From: Betaproteobacteria bacterium
GTDB lineage: Bacteria; Pseudomonadota; Gammaproteobacteria; Burkholderiales; Casimicrobiaceae
DNA length: 8,602 bases
Assembly: GCA_016717855.1 (NCBI GenBank)
Contig: JADKEV010000063.1
Span: 1 to 8,602 of the forward strand
Direction of reading: 5' to 3'
The notes under the pieces were generated by a model. The model was given only the letters and a program-made list of their open reading frames with translations, was not told the DNA's origin and searched no databases. A program made the position numbers and the translations under genes. Shown one piece after another: positions 1 to 7,233 of the stretch (position 1 is its first letter; the number at the start of each line of letters is the position of its first letter).

Positions 1-342
1 GCGGCCTGCGCATCGTCTCGGACGCACCGAGTCGCATGTCTTCCTGGTCGATTTGCAAGCCAAGAACCTCACCGGCAAGGAAGCCGAAGCCGCCCTGGGC
101 CGCGCCCACATCACGGTCAACAAGAACGCCATCCCGAACGATCCCCAGAAACCCATGGTCACCTCCGGCATTCGCATCGGCACCCCGGCCATGACCACGC
201 GCGGCTTGCGAAATCCAGGCCGAGCGCCTGGCCCACCTGGTCGCCGACATCCTCGATGCCCCGGAACGACGAAAAGGTCACCGAGCGGGTCAAGGCCGAG
301 GTTGCCAAGCTCACGGCGGCGTTTCCCGTTTATGGAAAGTGA
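1..342 (+). CDS. glyA: Serine hydroxymethyltransferase, C-terminal part (frameshifted, 5' truncated)
   Basis: GlyA is the cytosolic PLP enzyme that interconverts serine and glycine and charges tetrahydrofolate with a one-carbon unit. Only about the last 113 residues are present; the gene enters from the left edge. Recognisable C-terminal pieces are ESHVFLVDL, NLTGKEAEAALG, the family signature TVNKNAIPNDPQKP, and TSGIRIGTPAMTTRG, followed by a helix reading AERLAHLVADILDAP and a terminal KLTAAFPVY with stop TGA at 340-342. The reading frame breaks at about 25-32, 206-213 and 262, yet homology resumes each time, so single-base sequence errors are the likely cause. The lysine that binds PLP lies upstream of the window. 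nrdR begins 48 bases downstream, a neighbour order common in Proteobacteria. Identification is firm; intactness cannot be judged. Confidence 0.93.
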   Translation, partial: AACASSRTHRVACLPGRFASQEPHRQGSRSRPGPRPHHGQQERHPERSPETHGHLRHSHRHPGHDHARLAKSRPSAWPTWSPTSSMPRNDEKVTERVKAEVAKLTAAFPVYGK

Positions 343-352
343 CATGGTTACG

Positions 353-387
353 AGTGACAACGTGACCGAGAGCTACGCCTTGTCACT
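353..387 (+). promoter_or_regulatory. Perfect 8-bp inverted repeat directly before nrdR
   Basis: AGTGACAA at 353-360 is the exact reverse complement of TTGTCACT at 380-387, with a 19-base loop. The arm ends three bases before the nrdR ATG at 391. A further copy of the left arm, AGTGACA, lies at 338-344 and covers the glyA stop. No Shine-Dalgarno sequence is visible before the nrdR start, and the hairpin occupies the place where one would sit. It could be a weak translational control hairpin, an operator with a dyad, or chance. It lacks the T-run expected of an intrinsic terminator. Confidence 0.35.
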
Positions 388-390
388 GAA

Positions 391-863
391 ATGAAGTGTC
401 CCTTCTGCGCTGCTCGACACCCAGGTGATCGAAACCCGCCTGGCGGAAGACGGCCTGTCCATCCGCCGCCGCCGGCGTTGTCAGAGCTGCGACAAGCGTT
501 TCACGACCTATGAAACCGCCGACGTCCGCCTGCCCCAGGTGGTCAAGAGCAACGGCACGCGCGAGGAGTTTTCCGAAACCAAGCTGCGCGAAGGCTTCAA
601 GCGTGCCTTGCATAAGCGTCCGGTATCCGCGCCCCTGGTCGAAGCCGTCTCGGAAACATTCGCCAGCGCCTGCTGACCTGGGCGAACGCGAAATCCCGGC
701 GGCGACCTCGGCGACATGGTCATGCACGCCCTGAAGAAGCCGACAAGGTCGCCTACATCCGCTTCTGCCCCGGTTTACCGCAGCTTCCCCAGGACATCGA
801 CGACTTCCGCGACGCAATCCGCGAAGTGGACGAAGGCGTCCCGGTTGTCATTCGACTCCCTAG
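391..863 (+). CDS. nrdR: Transcriptional repressor NrdR (frameshifted in this sequence)
   Basis: NrdR is a zinc-ribbon plus ATP-cone repressor that senses adenine nucleotides and represses ribonucleotide reductase operons. The ATG at 391 opens MKCPFC, the first zinc knuckle. After a one-base break near 410 the protein continues with DTQVIETRLAEDGLSIRRRR, the second knuckle CQSCDKRF, then FTTYE. The ATP-cone follows (residues about 49-139), with VVKSNGTREEFSETKLREGF, a frame break near 655-680, then LGEREIP, GDMVMHALKK, VAYIRF, VYRSF and DIDDFRDAIREV. At least six indels are needed to join these, for example near 696, 739, 766 and 786. The stop is uncertain; TAG at 861-863 gives about 157 residues, close to the usual 150-160, but needs one more frame change. 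It sits between glyA and ribD, the usual betaproteobacterial position. Confidence 0.9.
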
Positions 864-870
864 CCATTTT

Positions 871-901
871 GCCCCCTTTGCAAAAGGCGGGCTGGGGGAT
901 T
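871..901. repeat. G/C-rich palindromic intergenic element between nrdR and ribD
   Basis: The bases 872-879 (CCCCCTTT) pair with 883-891 (AAAGG, one bulged C, then GGG) around a three-base loop, giving an eight-pair stem, followed by CTGGGGGATT. There is no downstream T-run on either strand, so a classical intrinsic terminator is unlikely. From memory, similar C-run, T-run, A-run, G-run elements recur between genes in betaproteobacterial genomes; this cannot be confirmed from one copy. The remaining bases to the ribD start at 951 contain no recognisable gene and no FMN riboswitch that I can see. Confidence 0.45.
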
Positions 902-950
902 GGCGGCGCATCCACGGATGAGACGCCCAGTTCAGGACTACACGCTAATC

Positions 951-2040
951 ATGTTCACCTTGCCGCTGACCATGCCCACATGGCCCGCGCCCTGCGCCTG
1001 GCAGGTTGCGGCCTTCTGGACGACGACGCCTAACCCACGTGTCGGCTGCGTAATCGTCCGGCGAAGGCGAAATCGTCGGTGAAGGGCTGGCACGTCCGTG
1101 CCGGTGAGCCCCATGCCGAGGTCCACGCCCTGCGCGCCGCCGGTGACCGGGCGCGCGGCGCCACTGCTTATGTCACCCTGAGCCTTGCAGCCACCACGGT
1201 CGCGTACCCCGCCCTGCGCCGAAGCACTGATCGACGCCGGCCTCGCCCGGGTCGTCGCTGCCATGACCGACCCGAACCCGCAGGTCGCCGGCCAGGGCAT
1301 GCAACTGCTGACGCTGGCCGGCCTCCGCGCCGAGGTCGGCCTGCTCGAAGCCGAGGCGTGCGAGCTGAATATCGGTTTCATCAGCCGCATGACCCGGCAT
1401 CGCCCCTGGTTGCGCCTGAAGACGGCTTCCTCGCTGGATGGCCGGACGGCGCTCGCGCCAACGGCGCCTCGCAGTGGATCACCGGGCCGGCGGCGCGCGC
1501 CGACGGGCAGCGCTGGCGCGCCCGCGCCTGCGCCATCCTGACCGGAGTGGGCACGGTGCGGGCCGACGATCCGCAAATGAACGTGCGCGAGCTCAACACG
1601 CCGCGCCAGCCGCTCCGGGTGATCGTCGACAGTGGCTTGAACACGCCGCCCGGGTCGCGCATCCTCGGCGCCAACACCCTGGTGGTCGGCATCGATCCGC
1701 AACGGCGCGCCGCCATCGAGGCCAGCGGCGCCGAAGTCCTGCTTATGGCGCCGGGCCCGAAGGGCCGCATCGACCTGCCCCTGCTGCTCGCCGAAGTCGC
1801 CCGGCGCGGCTACAACGAAATCCACGCCGAAGCTGGCGCCACCCTGAACGGCGCCCTGCTTCGCGCCGGTCTGGTCGACGAATGGCTCGCCTACCTGGCG
1901 CCCGTGGCCATGGGCAATCCGGCGCGGGGCCTGTTCGACGTACCTGAACTCAGCGCCATGGCGGCCTGCCCGCGCTTCAAGACTCACGGAACCCGCGCCA
2001 GCTCGGCGACGACATCCGGCCGACCTTGCGGCCGGCATGA
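951..2040 (+). CDS. ribD: Bifunctional pyrimidine deaminase / reductase RibD (frameshifted)
   Basis: RibD carries out the second and third riboflavin steps in the cytosol: deamination of the diaminopyrimidine, then NADPH-dependent reduction of its ribose chain. The ATG at 951 is followed, across frame breaks, by ADHAHMARALRLAGCGL, TTTPNPRVGCVIV and GEIVGEGWHVRAGEPHAEVH. HAE is the zinc-binding motif of the deaminase. The second zinc segment reads PCSHHGR, then PPCAEALIDAG once two small indels near 1175-1210 are corrected. The reductase domain starts near residue 150 with WLRLKTASSLDGRTAL, then ASQWITG, ILTGVGTVRADDP, LRVIVDSGLNTP, EIHAEAGATLNGALL and a C-terminal QLGDDIRPTLRPA ending at TGA 2038-2040. 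About 360 residues is normal. The start has only a weak AGGA at 934-937. The stop overlaps the next gene's ATG. Confidence 0.94.
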
Positions 2041-2785
2041 GCGGGTTCAAGGACCACTTCTCCGCCAACCCGGCGGGCTATGCCGATTACCGGCCGCGCT
2101 ACCCGAGGCCCTGTTCGACTGGCTCGCCGCAGTGCGCCGCGCACGACTGGTTTGGGACTGCGCCACCGGCAGCGGCCAGGCGGCGGTGGCCTGGCGGGGC
2201 GTTTCCGGCGAGGGTGATCGGCAGCGACGCCAGCGCGGCGCAGATCGAGCACGCCCAGGCGCATCCCGGTGTCGACTACCGGGTGGCGCCGCCGAGGCGA
2301 GCGGGCCGGCCGGCGGCCAGCGTCGATCCGCTGACTGTGGCCCAGGCGGCGCACTGGTTCGATCTCGATGCCTTTTGCGGCGAGGTCCGCCGGGTGCTGA
2401 AACCGGGCGGCGTGATCGCCCTGTGGGGCTACGAAAGCTGCGCCTGGAGCCGGCGCTGGCGCGTGTCGTCGGCCGGTTCCACCACGATGAGCTGGACGGT
2501 TTCTGGCCGCCGGAGCGTGTCCTGGTGGAGTCGGGCTACCGCGACCCTGGCATTTCCTTTCGCCACCGTCGATCCCCCCTGAATTCGCCATGACGACGGA
2601 CTGGAGCCTGGACCAATTGATCGGCTATTTCGGCACCTGGTCGGCGGTAAAAGAACTACCGGCAAACGCGCGGAGAGGACCCGTTGCCGGCAGTGCGCTG
2701 CCGCCTTGGAACCGCTTTGGGGTTCTCCGGACACCGCGTAAAAACATGCAATGGCCGCTTTTCCCTGCGCGTCGGTCGAATCTGA
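2037..2785 (+). CDS. Class I SAM-dependent methyltransferase inside the riboflavin block (frameshifted)
   Basis: This resembles the methyltransferase-11 family, of the kind often compared with trans-aconitate methyltransferases; the substrate is unknown. About 250 residues are reconstructed. The start MSGFKDHFSANPAGYADYRP at 2037 is typical of this subgroup. SAM motif I is LVWDCATGSGQAAVA (residues about 36-50), followed by VIGSDASAAQIEHAQ, where the acidic residue would bind the SAM ribose, then VAQAAHWFDLDAFCGEVRRV, LKPGGVIALWGYES, FHHDELDGFWPPERVLVESG, FPFATVDPPEF and DWSLDQLIGYFGTWSAVK. It ends WPLFLRVGRI with TGA at 2783-2785. Frame breaks occur near 2103, 2200, 2290, 2450, 2545, 2574 and 2650. 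It starts inside the ribD stop (ATGA) and ribE follows after 32 bases, so it is almost certainly co-transcribed. A role in flavin metabolism is not shown. Confidence 0.85.
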
Positions 2786-2817
2786 CGGCGCGTTTTCAAG
2801 GTCACGGAATCCTCATC

Positions 2818-3451
2818 ATGTTTACAGGCATCATCCAGGCGGTCGGCCATATCAGTCACTCGTCGAGAACAAGGGGGCGGCGATGCGCGCGTCAGCGTCG
2901 CCGCGACCGGCCTGGACATGGGCGACGTCAAGCTGGCGGGACTCGATCGCCTGCAACGGCGTCTGCCTGACCGTGGTGGAACTGACGCCGGGCGGCTTCG
3001 GCGTCGATGTCTCGGGCGAAACCTCTCAATTGCACCATCGGCTTCGCGCCCGGCGAGCGCATCAACATGGAAAAGGCGATGCGTCTGCGCTCCGACCGGC
3101 CTGGGCGGCCATCTGGTCTCCGGGCACGTCGACGGGGTCGGCGAGGTGATCCATTTCGCGCCGGTGGCGAGCGGCGGCGACGACATGAGCTGGCGCCTGG
3201 ACATCCGCGCACCGGGCCATCTGGCGCGCTACCTGGCGCCGAAAGGCTCGATCGCCGTGAACGGCGTGTCTCTGACCGTGAATCGAGTGGACGGCGCCGA
3301 TTTTCCATCAATCTGATCCCGCATACTCTGAGCAGACCATGCTCAAGGACCTCAAGCCGGGCACCCGGGTAAACTCGAAGCCGACATGCTGGCGCGCTAC
3401 GCCGACCGTCTGATGGCTTCATATGAAGCGAACGACAAAGATCTGACATGA
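2818..3451 (+). CDS. ribE: Riboflavin synthase alpha chain (frameshifted)
   Basis: RibE dismutates two 6,7-dimethyl-8-ribityllumazine molecules to riboflavin plus the pyrimidine precursor. The ATG at 2818 opens the hallmark MFTGIIQAVGHI. The protein is a tandem of two lumazine-binding barrels. Barrel one carries SIACNGVCLTVVELTPGGFG, VSGET and CTIGFAPGERINMEKA. Barrel two begins GGHLVSGHVDGVGEVIHF and repeats the core as GSIAVNGVSLTVNRVDG, then NLIPHT, MLKDLKPGTRV and ADMLARYADRLMASYE. The stop TGA is at 3449-3451. About 210 residues is normal for the family. Frame breaks lie near 2852, 2935, 3025, 3090-3105, 3303, 3335 and 3370. The gene overlaps ribBA by four bases (ATGA), suggesting translational coupling. 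Confidence 0.94.
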
Positions 3452-4548
3452 GCCTCGCCCCATTACCGAAATCGTCGCGGAGCTGAAGGCTGGCCGCATG
3501 GTCATCCTGGTCGACGAAGAAGATCGCGAGAACGAAGGCGACCTGGTCATGGCCGCCGAGCACGTCACGCCGGAGGCGATCAACTTCATGGTCAAGCACG
3601 CCCGTGGCCTGGTCTGCCTGACGCTCACCGATGCCCGCTGCCGGCAACTCGGCTTGAAGCAGATGGTCAGCGACAACCAGACGCCGCACGGCACCGCCTT
3701 CACCGTCTCCATCGAGGCGGCGAGCGGCGTCACGACGGGCATTTCCGCCGCCGACCGGGCGATCACCATCCAGGCGGCCGTGGCGAAGCGCGCCCTGCCA
3801 GACGACATCATTCAGCCCGGCCATATCTTTCCCCTGCGCGCCCAGCCCGGCGGCGTGCTGGTGCGGGCCGGACACACGGAAGCCGGCTGCGACCTGGTGG
3901 GCATGGCCGGCCTGGAACCCGCCTCGGTGATCTGCGAGATCCTCAAGGAGGACGGCACCATGGCGCGTCTGCCGGACCTGATGGCGTTCAGCCAGGAACA
4001 CGGCCTCAAGATCGGCGCCATCGCCGACCTGATCCACTACCGCGCCGCCAACGAGCGCCTGGTGGAGCGCGAAGGGAGCGCGACATCGCCACACCCTACG
4101 GTAACTTCCGCCTGGCGGTGTTCCGCGACAAGATCAGCCGGGCAACGCATCTGGCGCTCACCTGCGGGACGATCAGCGCCGACCGGGAAACCTGGTGCGC
4201 GTCCACGAGCCGGTGTCGCTGATGGATGTCCTCGATGTCAGCGGCCCGGGCCATGCCTATTCCATGCCGGCGGCGTTGAAAATTCTCGCCGAGGCCGCGA
4301 AGCTGGCGCCGGGGCCATCGTCCTGCTGCATCGTCCAGAAACCGCCGACGATCTGGCTGGAACGCCCTGCCCGCGGGCCTGCGTCCCGGCGGCACGCAAA
4401 TTCGACCTGCGCAACACGGCACGGGTGCGCAAATCCTGCGTGACCTGGCGTCGGCAAGATGAAACTCCTCGCCACGCCCCGCAAGATGCCCGCCATGGAC
4501 GGCTTCGGGCCTGAAGTCACCGGCTATCTGGAACAAGGAGAACACTGA
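3448..4548 (+). CDS. ribBA: DHBP synthase with degenerate GTP cyclohydrolase II-like domain (RibBX type)
   Basis: The N-terminal domain makes 3,4-dihydroxy-2-butanone 4-phosphate from ribulose 5-phosphate, the four-carbon unit of riboflavin. It is intact: VDEEDRENEGDLVMAAEHVT (metal and substrate acidic residues, about 22-41), CLTLTD, HGTAFTVSIEAASGVTTGIS, PGHIFPLRAQPGGVL and VRAGHTEAGCDLVGMAGLEP. It is uninterrupted from about 3498 to 4075 after one missing base near 3463. The C-terminal half aligns in layout with GTP cyclohydrolase II: VRVHEPVSLMDVLDV near 4197, FDLRN, then GAQILRDLGVGKMKLLATPR after breaks. The zinc cysteines (usual form CDCG after GDVFGS) are absent, replaced by DVSGPGHAYSMPAALKIL. 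This matches the RibBX variant known in Proteobacteria, in which that domain has lost cyclohydrolase activity. Breaks: about 4076, 4185, 4307, 4370, 4420, 4450, 4510. Confidence 0.93.
4535..4540 (+). promoter_or_regulatory. Strong ribosome binding site for ribH
   Basis: AAGGAG sits seven bases before the ribH ATG at 4548. It is the clearest Shine-Dalgarno sequence in the riboflavin block and lies inside the last codons of ribBA. The other overlapping starts in the block have only weak sites, so ribH is probably the best-translated internal gene. This fits lumazine synthase forming large multimers. Confidence 0.7.
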
Positions 4549-5019
4549 TGGGACGCTTCAACAATATCGCCGAAATCGAACCCAACCTGGACGGTACCGG
4601 GCTACGCATCGGCATGGCCATGAGCCGCTTCAACATCGACATCTGCGAGGGCTTGCTGTCCGCCGCCGTCACTGCGCGTTGATCAAGGCCGGCGTGAAGA
4701 CCCAGGACATGACCCTGACCACCGTACCGGGCGCGCTGGAACTGCCTCTGCTGCTGAAGAAATGGCCGAGACTGGTAAATTCGACGCGCTGATCGCCTTG
4801 GGGCGCGCGGTGGTGCGCGGCGATACCTACCACTTCGAGATCGTCTCCAACGAGATGGCCAGCGGCATTACGCGCGTCGCACTGGATACCGGCGTGCCCA
4901 TCGCCAATGCCGTGCTCACGACCAACACCGATCACCAGGCGACCGCGCGTATGTCCGAGAAGGGCAATGACGCCGCGCTTTGCGCCATCGAAATGGCGCG
5001 TCTGTTGCAGGCCCTATGA
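4548..5019 (+). CDS. ribH: 6,7-dimethyl-8-ribityllumazine synthase (frameshifted)
   Basis: RibH condenses the pyrimidine from the RibD branch with the four-carbon unit from RibB. The start MGRFNNIAEIEPNLDG at 4548 is followed by IGMAMSRFNIDICEGLL (aromatic Phe of the substrate pocket), VKTQDMTLTTVPGALELPLL, then FDALIALG, VVRGDTYHFEIVSNEMASGI with the conserved His of HFE, IANAVLTTNTD, and KGNDAALCAIEMARLLQAL. The stop is TGA at 5017-5019. About 155 residues is normal. There are breaks near 4675 and 4762. The segment normally ALGxVxRG reads with one extra codon (ALGRAVVRG, near 4798-4818), probably another sequence error of three bases. Its ATG lies in a TGATG overlap with ribBA, and its stop overlaps nusB by four bases. 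Confidence 0.95.
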
Positions 5020-5466
5020 GCAAGACACGGGTAGCCGCCGCACCTCCCCGCGAGCTTGCGCTGCGCGGCACTGTACCAATGGTTCATGGCCGGCGGCGAT
5101 CCTGGCAGCCTGATCGTCATGGCGGAAGAGGGCCGACCACTATGCCACCGCCAATGCCGAGTATTTCCATACCTTGATGGAGGGCTTGCTGAAGGAACGC
5201 GAAAAACTCGATGCCGCCTCGCGCCGCACTCGGACCGCGCCGTCAGCGAACTGTCGCCCATAGGCGGCGCCTGCCGCCCTGCTGGTCGGCGCCTACGAGC
5301 TGACGCACTGCCTGGACGTTCCCTACAAGGTGGCAATCAACGAGTCCGTCGAGCTCGCCAAGAAATATGGCGGCACCGATGGCCACAAATACATCAACGG
5401 CGTCCTCGACAAGTTGCCAAGCTGGCACGCCCGGTCGAGATGCAGGCCGCCGCACGGCGCGGATAA
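5016..5466 (+). CDS. nusB: Transcription antitermination factor NusB (frameshifted)
   Basis: NusB binds boxA RNA together with NusE (ribosomal protein S10) and supports antitermination of rRNA operons. The ATG at 5016 overlaps the ribH stop. The reconstruction reads MSKTRVAAAPPRELALRG, LYQWFMAGGDPGSLIV, YATANAEYFHTLMEGLLKER, SDRAVSELSPI, LVGAYELTHCLDVPYKVAI, NESVELAKKYGGTDGHKYIN, GVLDKL and a C-terminal RPVEMQAAARRG with TAA at 5464-5466. The segment NESVELAK then GGTDGHKYINGVLDKL is the diagnostic NusB core. About 149 residues is normal. Breaks are near 5071, 5130, 5217, 5265 and 5418. ribH-nusB is the standard proteobacterial arrangement. Confidence 0.94.
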
Positions 5467-5484
5467 TCGTCTCCGGGCACGCGC

Positions 5485-6311
5485 ATGCCCTCCGAATTCG
5501 ATCTCATCGCCCGTTTCTTCACCCGCCCCAGCCGACATGCCGTGCTTGGCGTAGGCGATGACGCCGCGCTGATCGAGCCGACACCGGGCAGGCAACTGGC
5601 GATTTCCGCCGACATGCTGGTTGCTGGCCGGCACTTCCATGCCGGCGCCGATCCAGAAACACTCGGCCACAAGGCGCTCGCCGCCGGCCCTCTCCGACAT
5701 GGCCGCGATGGGCGCCGTGCCGCGCTGGGCGCTGCTGGCCCTGGCCCTTCCCGAGGCCGACGAAGCCTGGCTGGCGGCATTCTCTCGGGGGTTTCTCGAC
5801 CTGGCCGAAGCGCACGGCGTCGAGCTGATCGGCGGCGACACGACCGCGGACCGCTGAACCTGAGCGTCACCATTCTCGGCGAGGTCGAACCGGGAAGGCA
5901 CTGCGTCGCGATGCCGCGCAAGTTGGCGACGATATCTGGGTCTCTGGAGAACTGGGGGCGGCTCTGGCTTGCGCCACCCGAGCGGCGCGGGCCTGCATCC
6001 TGGAGCGTTCCGGTGTCGGCGCGCGCCTGGAACTGGCAAGGATTCCCAGCACGCCGGCACTGGCCAGACACGCCGGCTTGATTGTCGACTGCGCCCTGAA
6101 TGGCGGCGATGATTACGAGCTTTGTTTCACGGCGCCCGGAACACGCCGCGAGGCGGTACTCGATGCCGCCCGCGCGCTAGCCATACCCATCAGCCTGGTC
6201 GGCGAAATCGTCCATGCCGGCGGTCTGACCGTGGTCGACGCACACGGTGCCACCCGCAACATCCAGGCCAAGGGATACGACCACTTCGGCCCGGGCAGCC
6301 AGCCCGTCTAA
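5485..6311 (+). CDS. thiL: Thiamine-monophosphate kinase, frameshifted and with an apparent internal deletion
   Basis: ThiL phosphorylates thiamine monophosphate to thiamine diphosphate and belongs to the PurM/ThiL ATP-binding superfamily. The ATG at 5485 starts MPSEFDLIARFF. Recognisable in order are AVLGVGDDAALIEP (metal and ATP loop, residues about 19-32), ISADMLVAGRHFHAGADPE, SDMAAMGAVPRWALLALALP, HGVELIGGDTT, GPLNLSVTILGEVEP, GDDIWVSG, then ILERSGVGARLELARIPS, LNGGDDYELCFTAPG and a C-terminal AKGYDHFGPG, with TAA at 6309-6311. The total is about 275 residues; homologues have about 320. The missing piece lies just before ILERSGVG (near 5990) and would carry the RPxPR and SDGL segments. 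The usual AVNLSD also reads differently near 5685. Frame breaks: about 5685, 5852, 5905, 5925, 5945. Confidence 0.9.
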
Positions 6312-7111
6312 CGGATGTTCGTCGTGGCGCTGATCGCCACGCCAGACTTCGACTTCGGTTTTGACCTTGTCTTCGCCTTCGGCTTTTTCGCGCGCGGTCC
6401 CGGCGGCGGCGGATCGGTTTCGATCTCGGCGAAATTCACGGGCGACGCCACCGGCCGTAGCAAGCCCATCATGCGCCAGGTGCTGTAACACACGCCGAGC
6501 CAGCGCGGCACGTTATCGGGATCAAGTTGCCCGAACTCGACCAGACCGACATGTCGGGTAGCGCGCCAGTGCGCCAGGTGCCTATCGTTGAGGGCGAGCG
6601 TAGGGCGAAACTCGCTGGGGTCTCGTCGGTCATCGCCGTGTCGCGCAACGGATCGACAAGGAAGTGGTGTTGCCGGGTCCGCAGAAGCTCCAGCATGATA
6701 TGCGGCACCGGCTCCTCGAGGTGCGTATCCTGCCGAAAACATGCGCATGTCGTCGGGCGGGACGCCCATGCCGCGCAAAGTGAAGTTTAGTAGGCCGTGA
6801 CCAGATCAGGCAGATCGCCACCCTTCCTGAGCAATTCGGCGGGCGTCGCCCAGTGGCCATCCGGGTTGGTGTCCGGGCTCCAGGCGACATTCGTGAACAG
6901 GATGCGGGTACGCATGACTTTGCTCGGCAAGCTGAGCGTCTGACCCGCGTGCATGGCGTGCAGCCATTCGGCCTGACTGGGCAGTTCCGGCGCGGCGATC
7001 GCCCACACCCGCGACGCCAGCACGACGCAGACGAGGCCCAGCAGCAGCCGTATCAACGCGAAAATCCCGTCACGCGCCGCGTCGCAGGAAGGTCAAGGGC
7101 AATCCATGCAT
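6308..7111 (-). CDS. Exported transglutaminase-like cysteine peptidase homologue, apparently without its catalytic Cys (frameshifted)
   Basis: Read on the - strand. A hydrophobic leader, IRLLLGLVCVVLASRVWA, suggests export. Then come SQAEWLHAMHAG, MRTRILFTNVAWSPDTNP, GHWATPAELLRKGGDLPDL, FTLRGMGVPPDDMRMF, VPHIMLELLRTRQHHFLVDP and ALNDRHLAHWRATRH. This order matches bacterial transglutaminase-like cysteine peptidases, where a GGDC(E/A)D segment is followed by a His and then an Asp in a LVLDN-like strand. Here His is at 6700-6702 and Asp at 6652-6654, but the Cys position reads Leu (CTG at 6811-6813). The tail is Pro-, Lys- and Ser-rich, with PPPPGPRAKKPKAK, ending TAG at 6308-6310. Breaks lie near 6787, 6738, 6620 and 7070. 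I chose the ATG at 7109-7111 because GGGGGAGA precedes it by six bases; the TTG at 7054-7056 is the start without a frame change. Confidence 0.55.
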
Positions 7112-7117
7112 TCGGCG

Positions 7118-7125
7118 TCTCCCCC
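7118..7125 (-). promoter_or_regulatory. Ribosome binding site for the - strand exported protein
   Basis: On the - strand GGGGGAGA lies six bases before the ATG at 7109-7111. This supports that ATG as the true start, even though one indel is needed to join it to the hydrophobic leader frame. Confidence 0.5.
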
Positions 7126-7233
7126 GTTCGGGTGGTTGTTTTCCGGGCAGATTAAGACGATCGCCGAGCAGGTTAAACACCAGCGCACGATTTCGCAATA
7201 TTTTCAGCACTCAGGGCAGGGCCAGCCCGCAAG

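Noticed and set aside
871..901. Intrinsic terminator after nrdR
   Set aside because: The stem is plausible but no T-run follows it on either strand.
864..950. Possible FMN riboswitch ahead of the riboflavin genes
   Set aside because: I could not find the conserved RFN core, and the gap contains only the short palindromic element.
938..2068. A 376-codon open frame on the - strand opposite ribD
   Set aside because: Antisense shadow of ribD with low-complexity Arg/Ala/Gly composition and no family motif.
1079..2593. A 504-codon open frame running from ribD into the methyltransferase, suggesting a fusion protein
   Set aside because: The frame passes through stretches of both proteins only because indels shift frames; the ribD stop and methyltransferase ATG at 2037-2040 are intact in the homologous frames.
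2928..4094. A 388-codon open frame on the - strand opposite ribE and ribBA
   Set aside because: It lies antisense to clear riboflavin motifs, is Arg/Gly-rich as expected of a shadow frame in GC-rich DNA, and shows no recognisable domain.
5323..6071. Long overlapping - strand frames opposite nusB and thiL
   Set aside because: They are shadows of genes with clear family motifs on the + strand and have no motif of their own.
6122..6364. Small + strand open frame across the end of thiL
   Set aside because: An out-of-frame, His/Arg-rich shadow of the conserved ThiL C-terminus.
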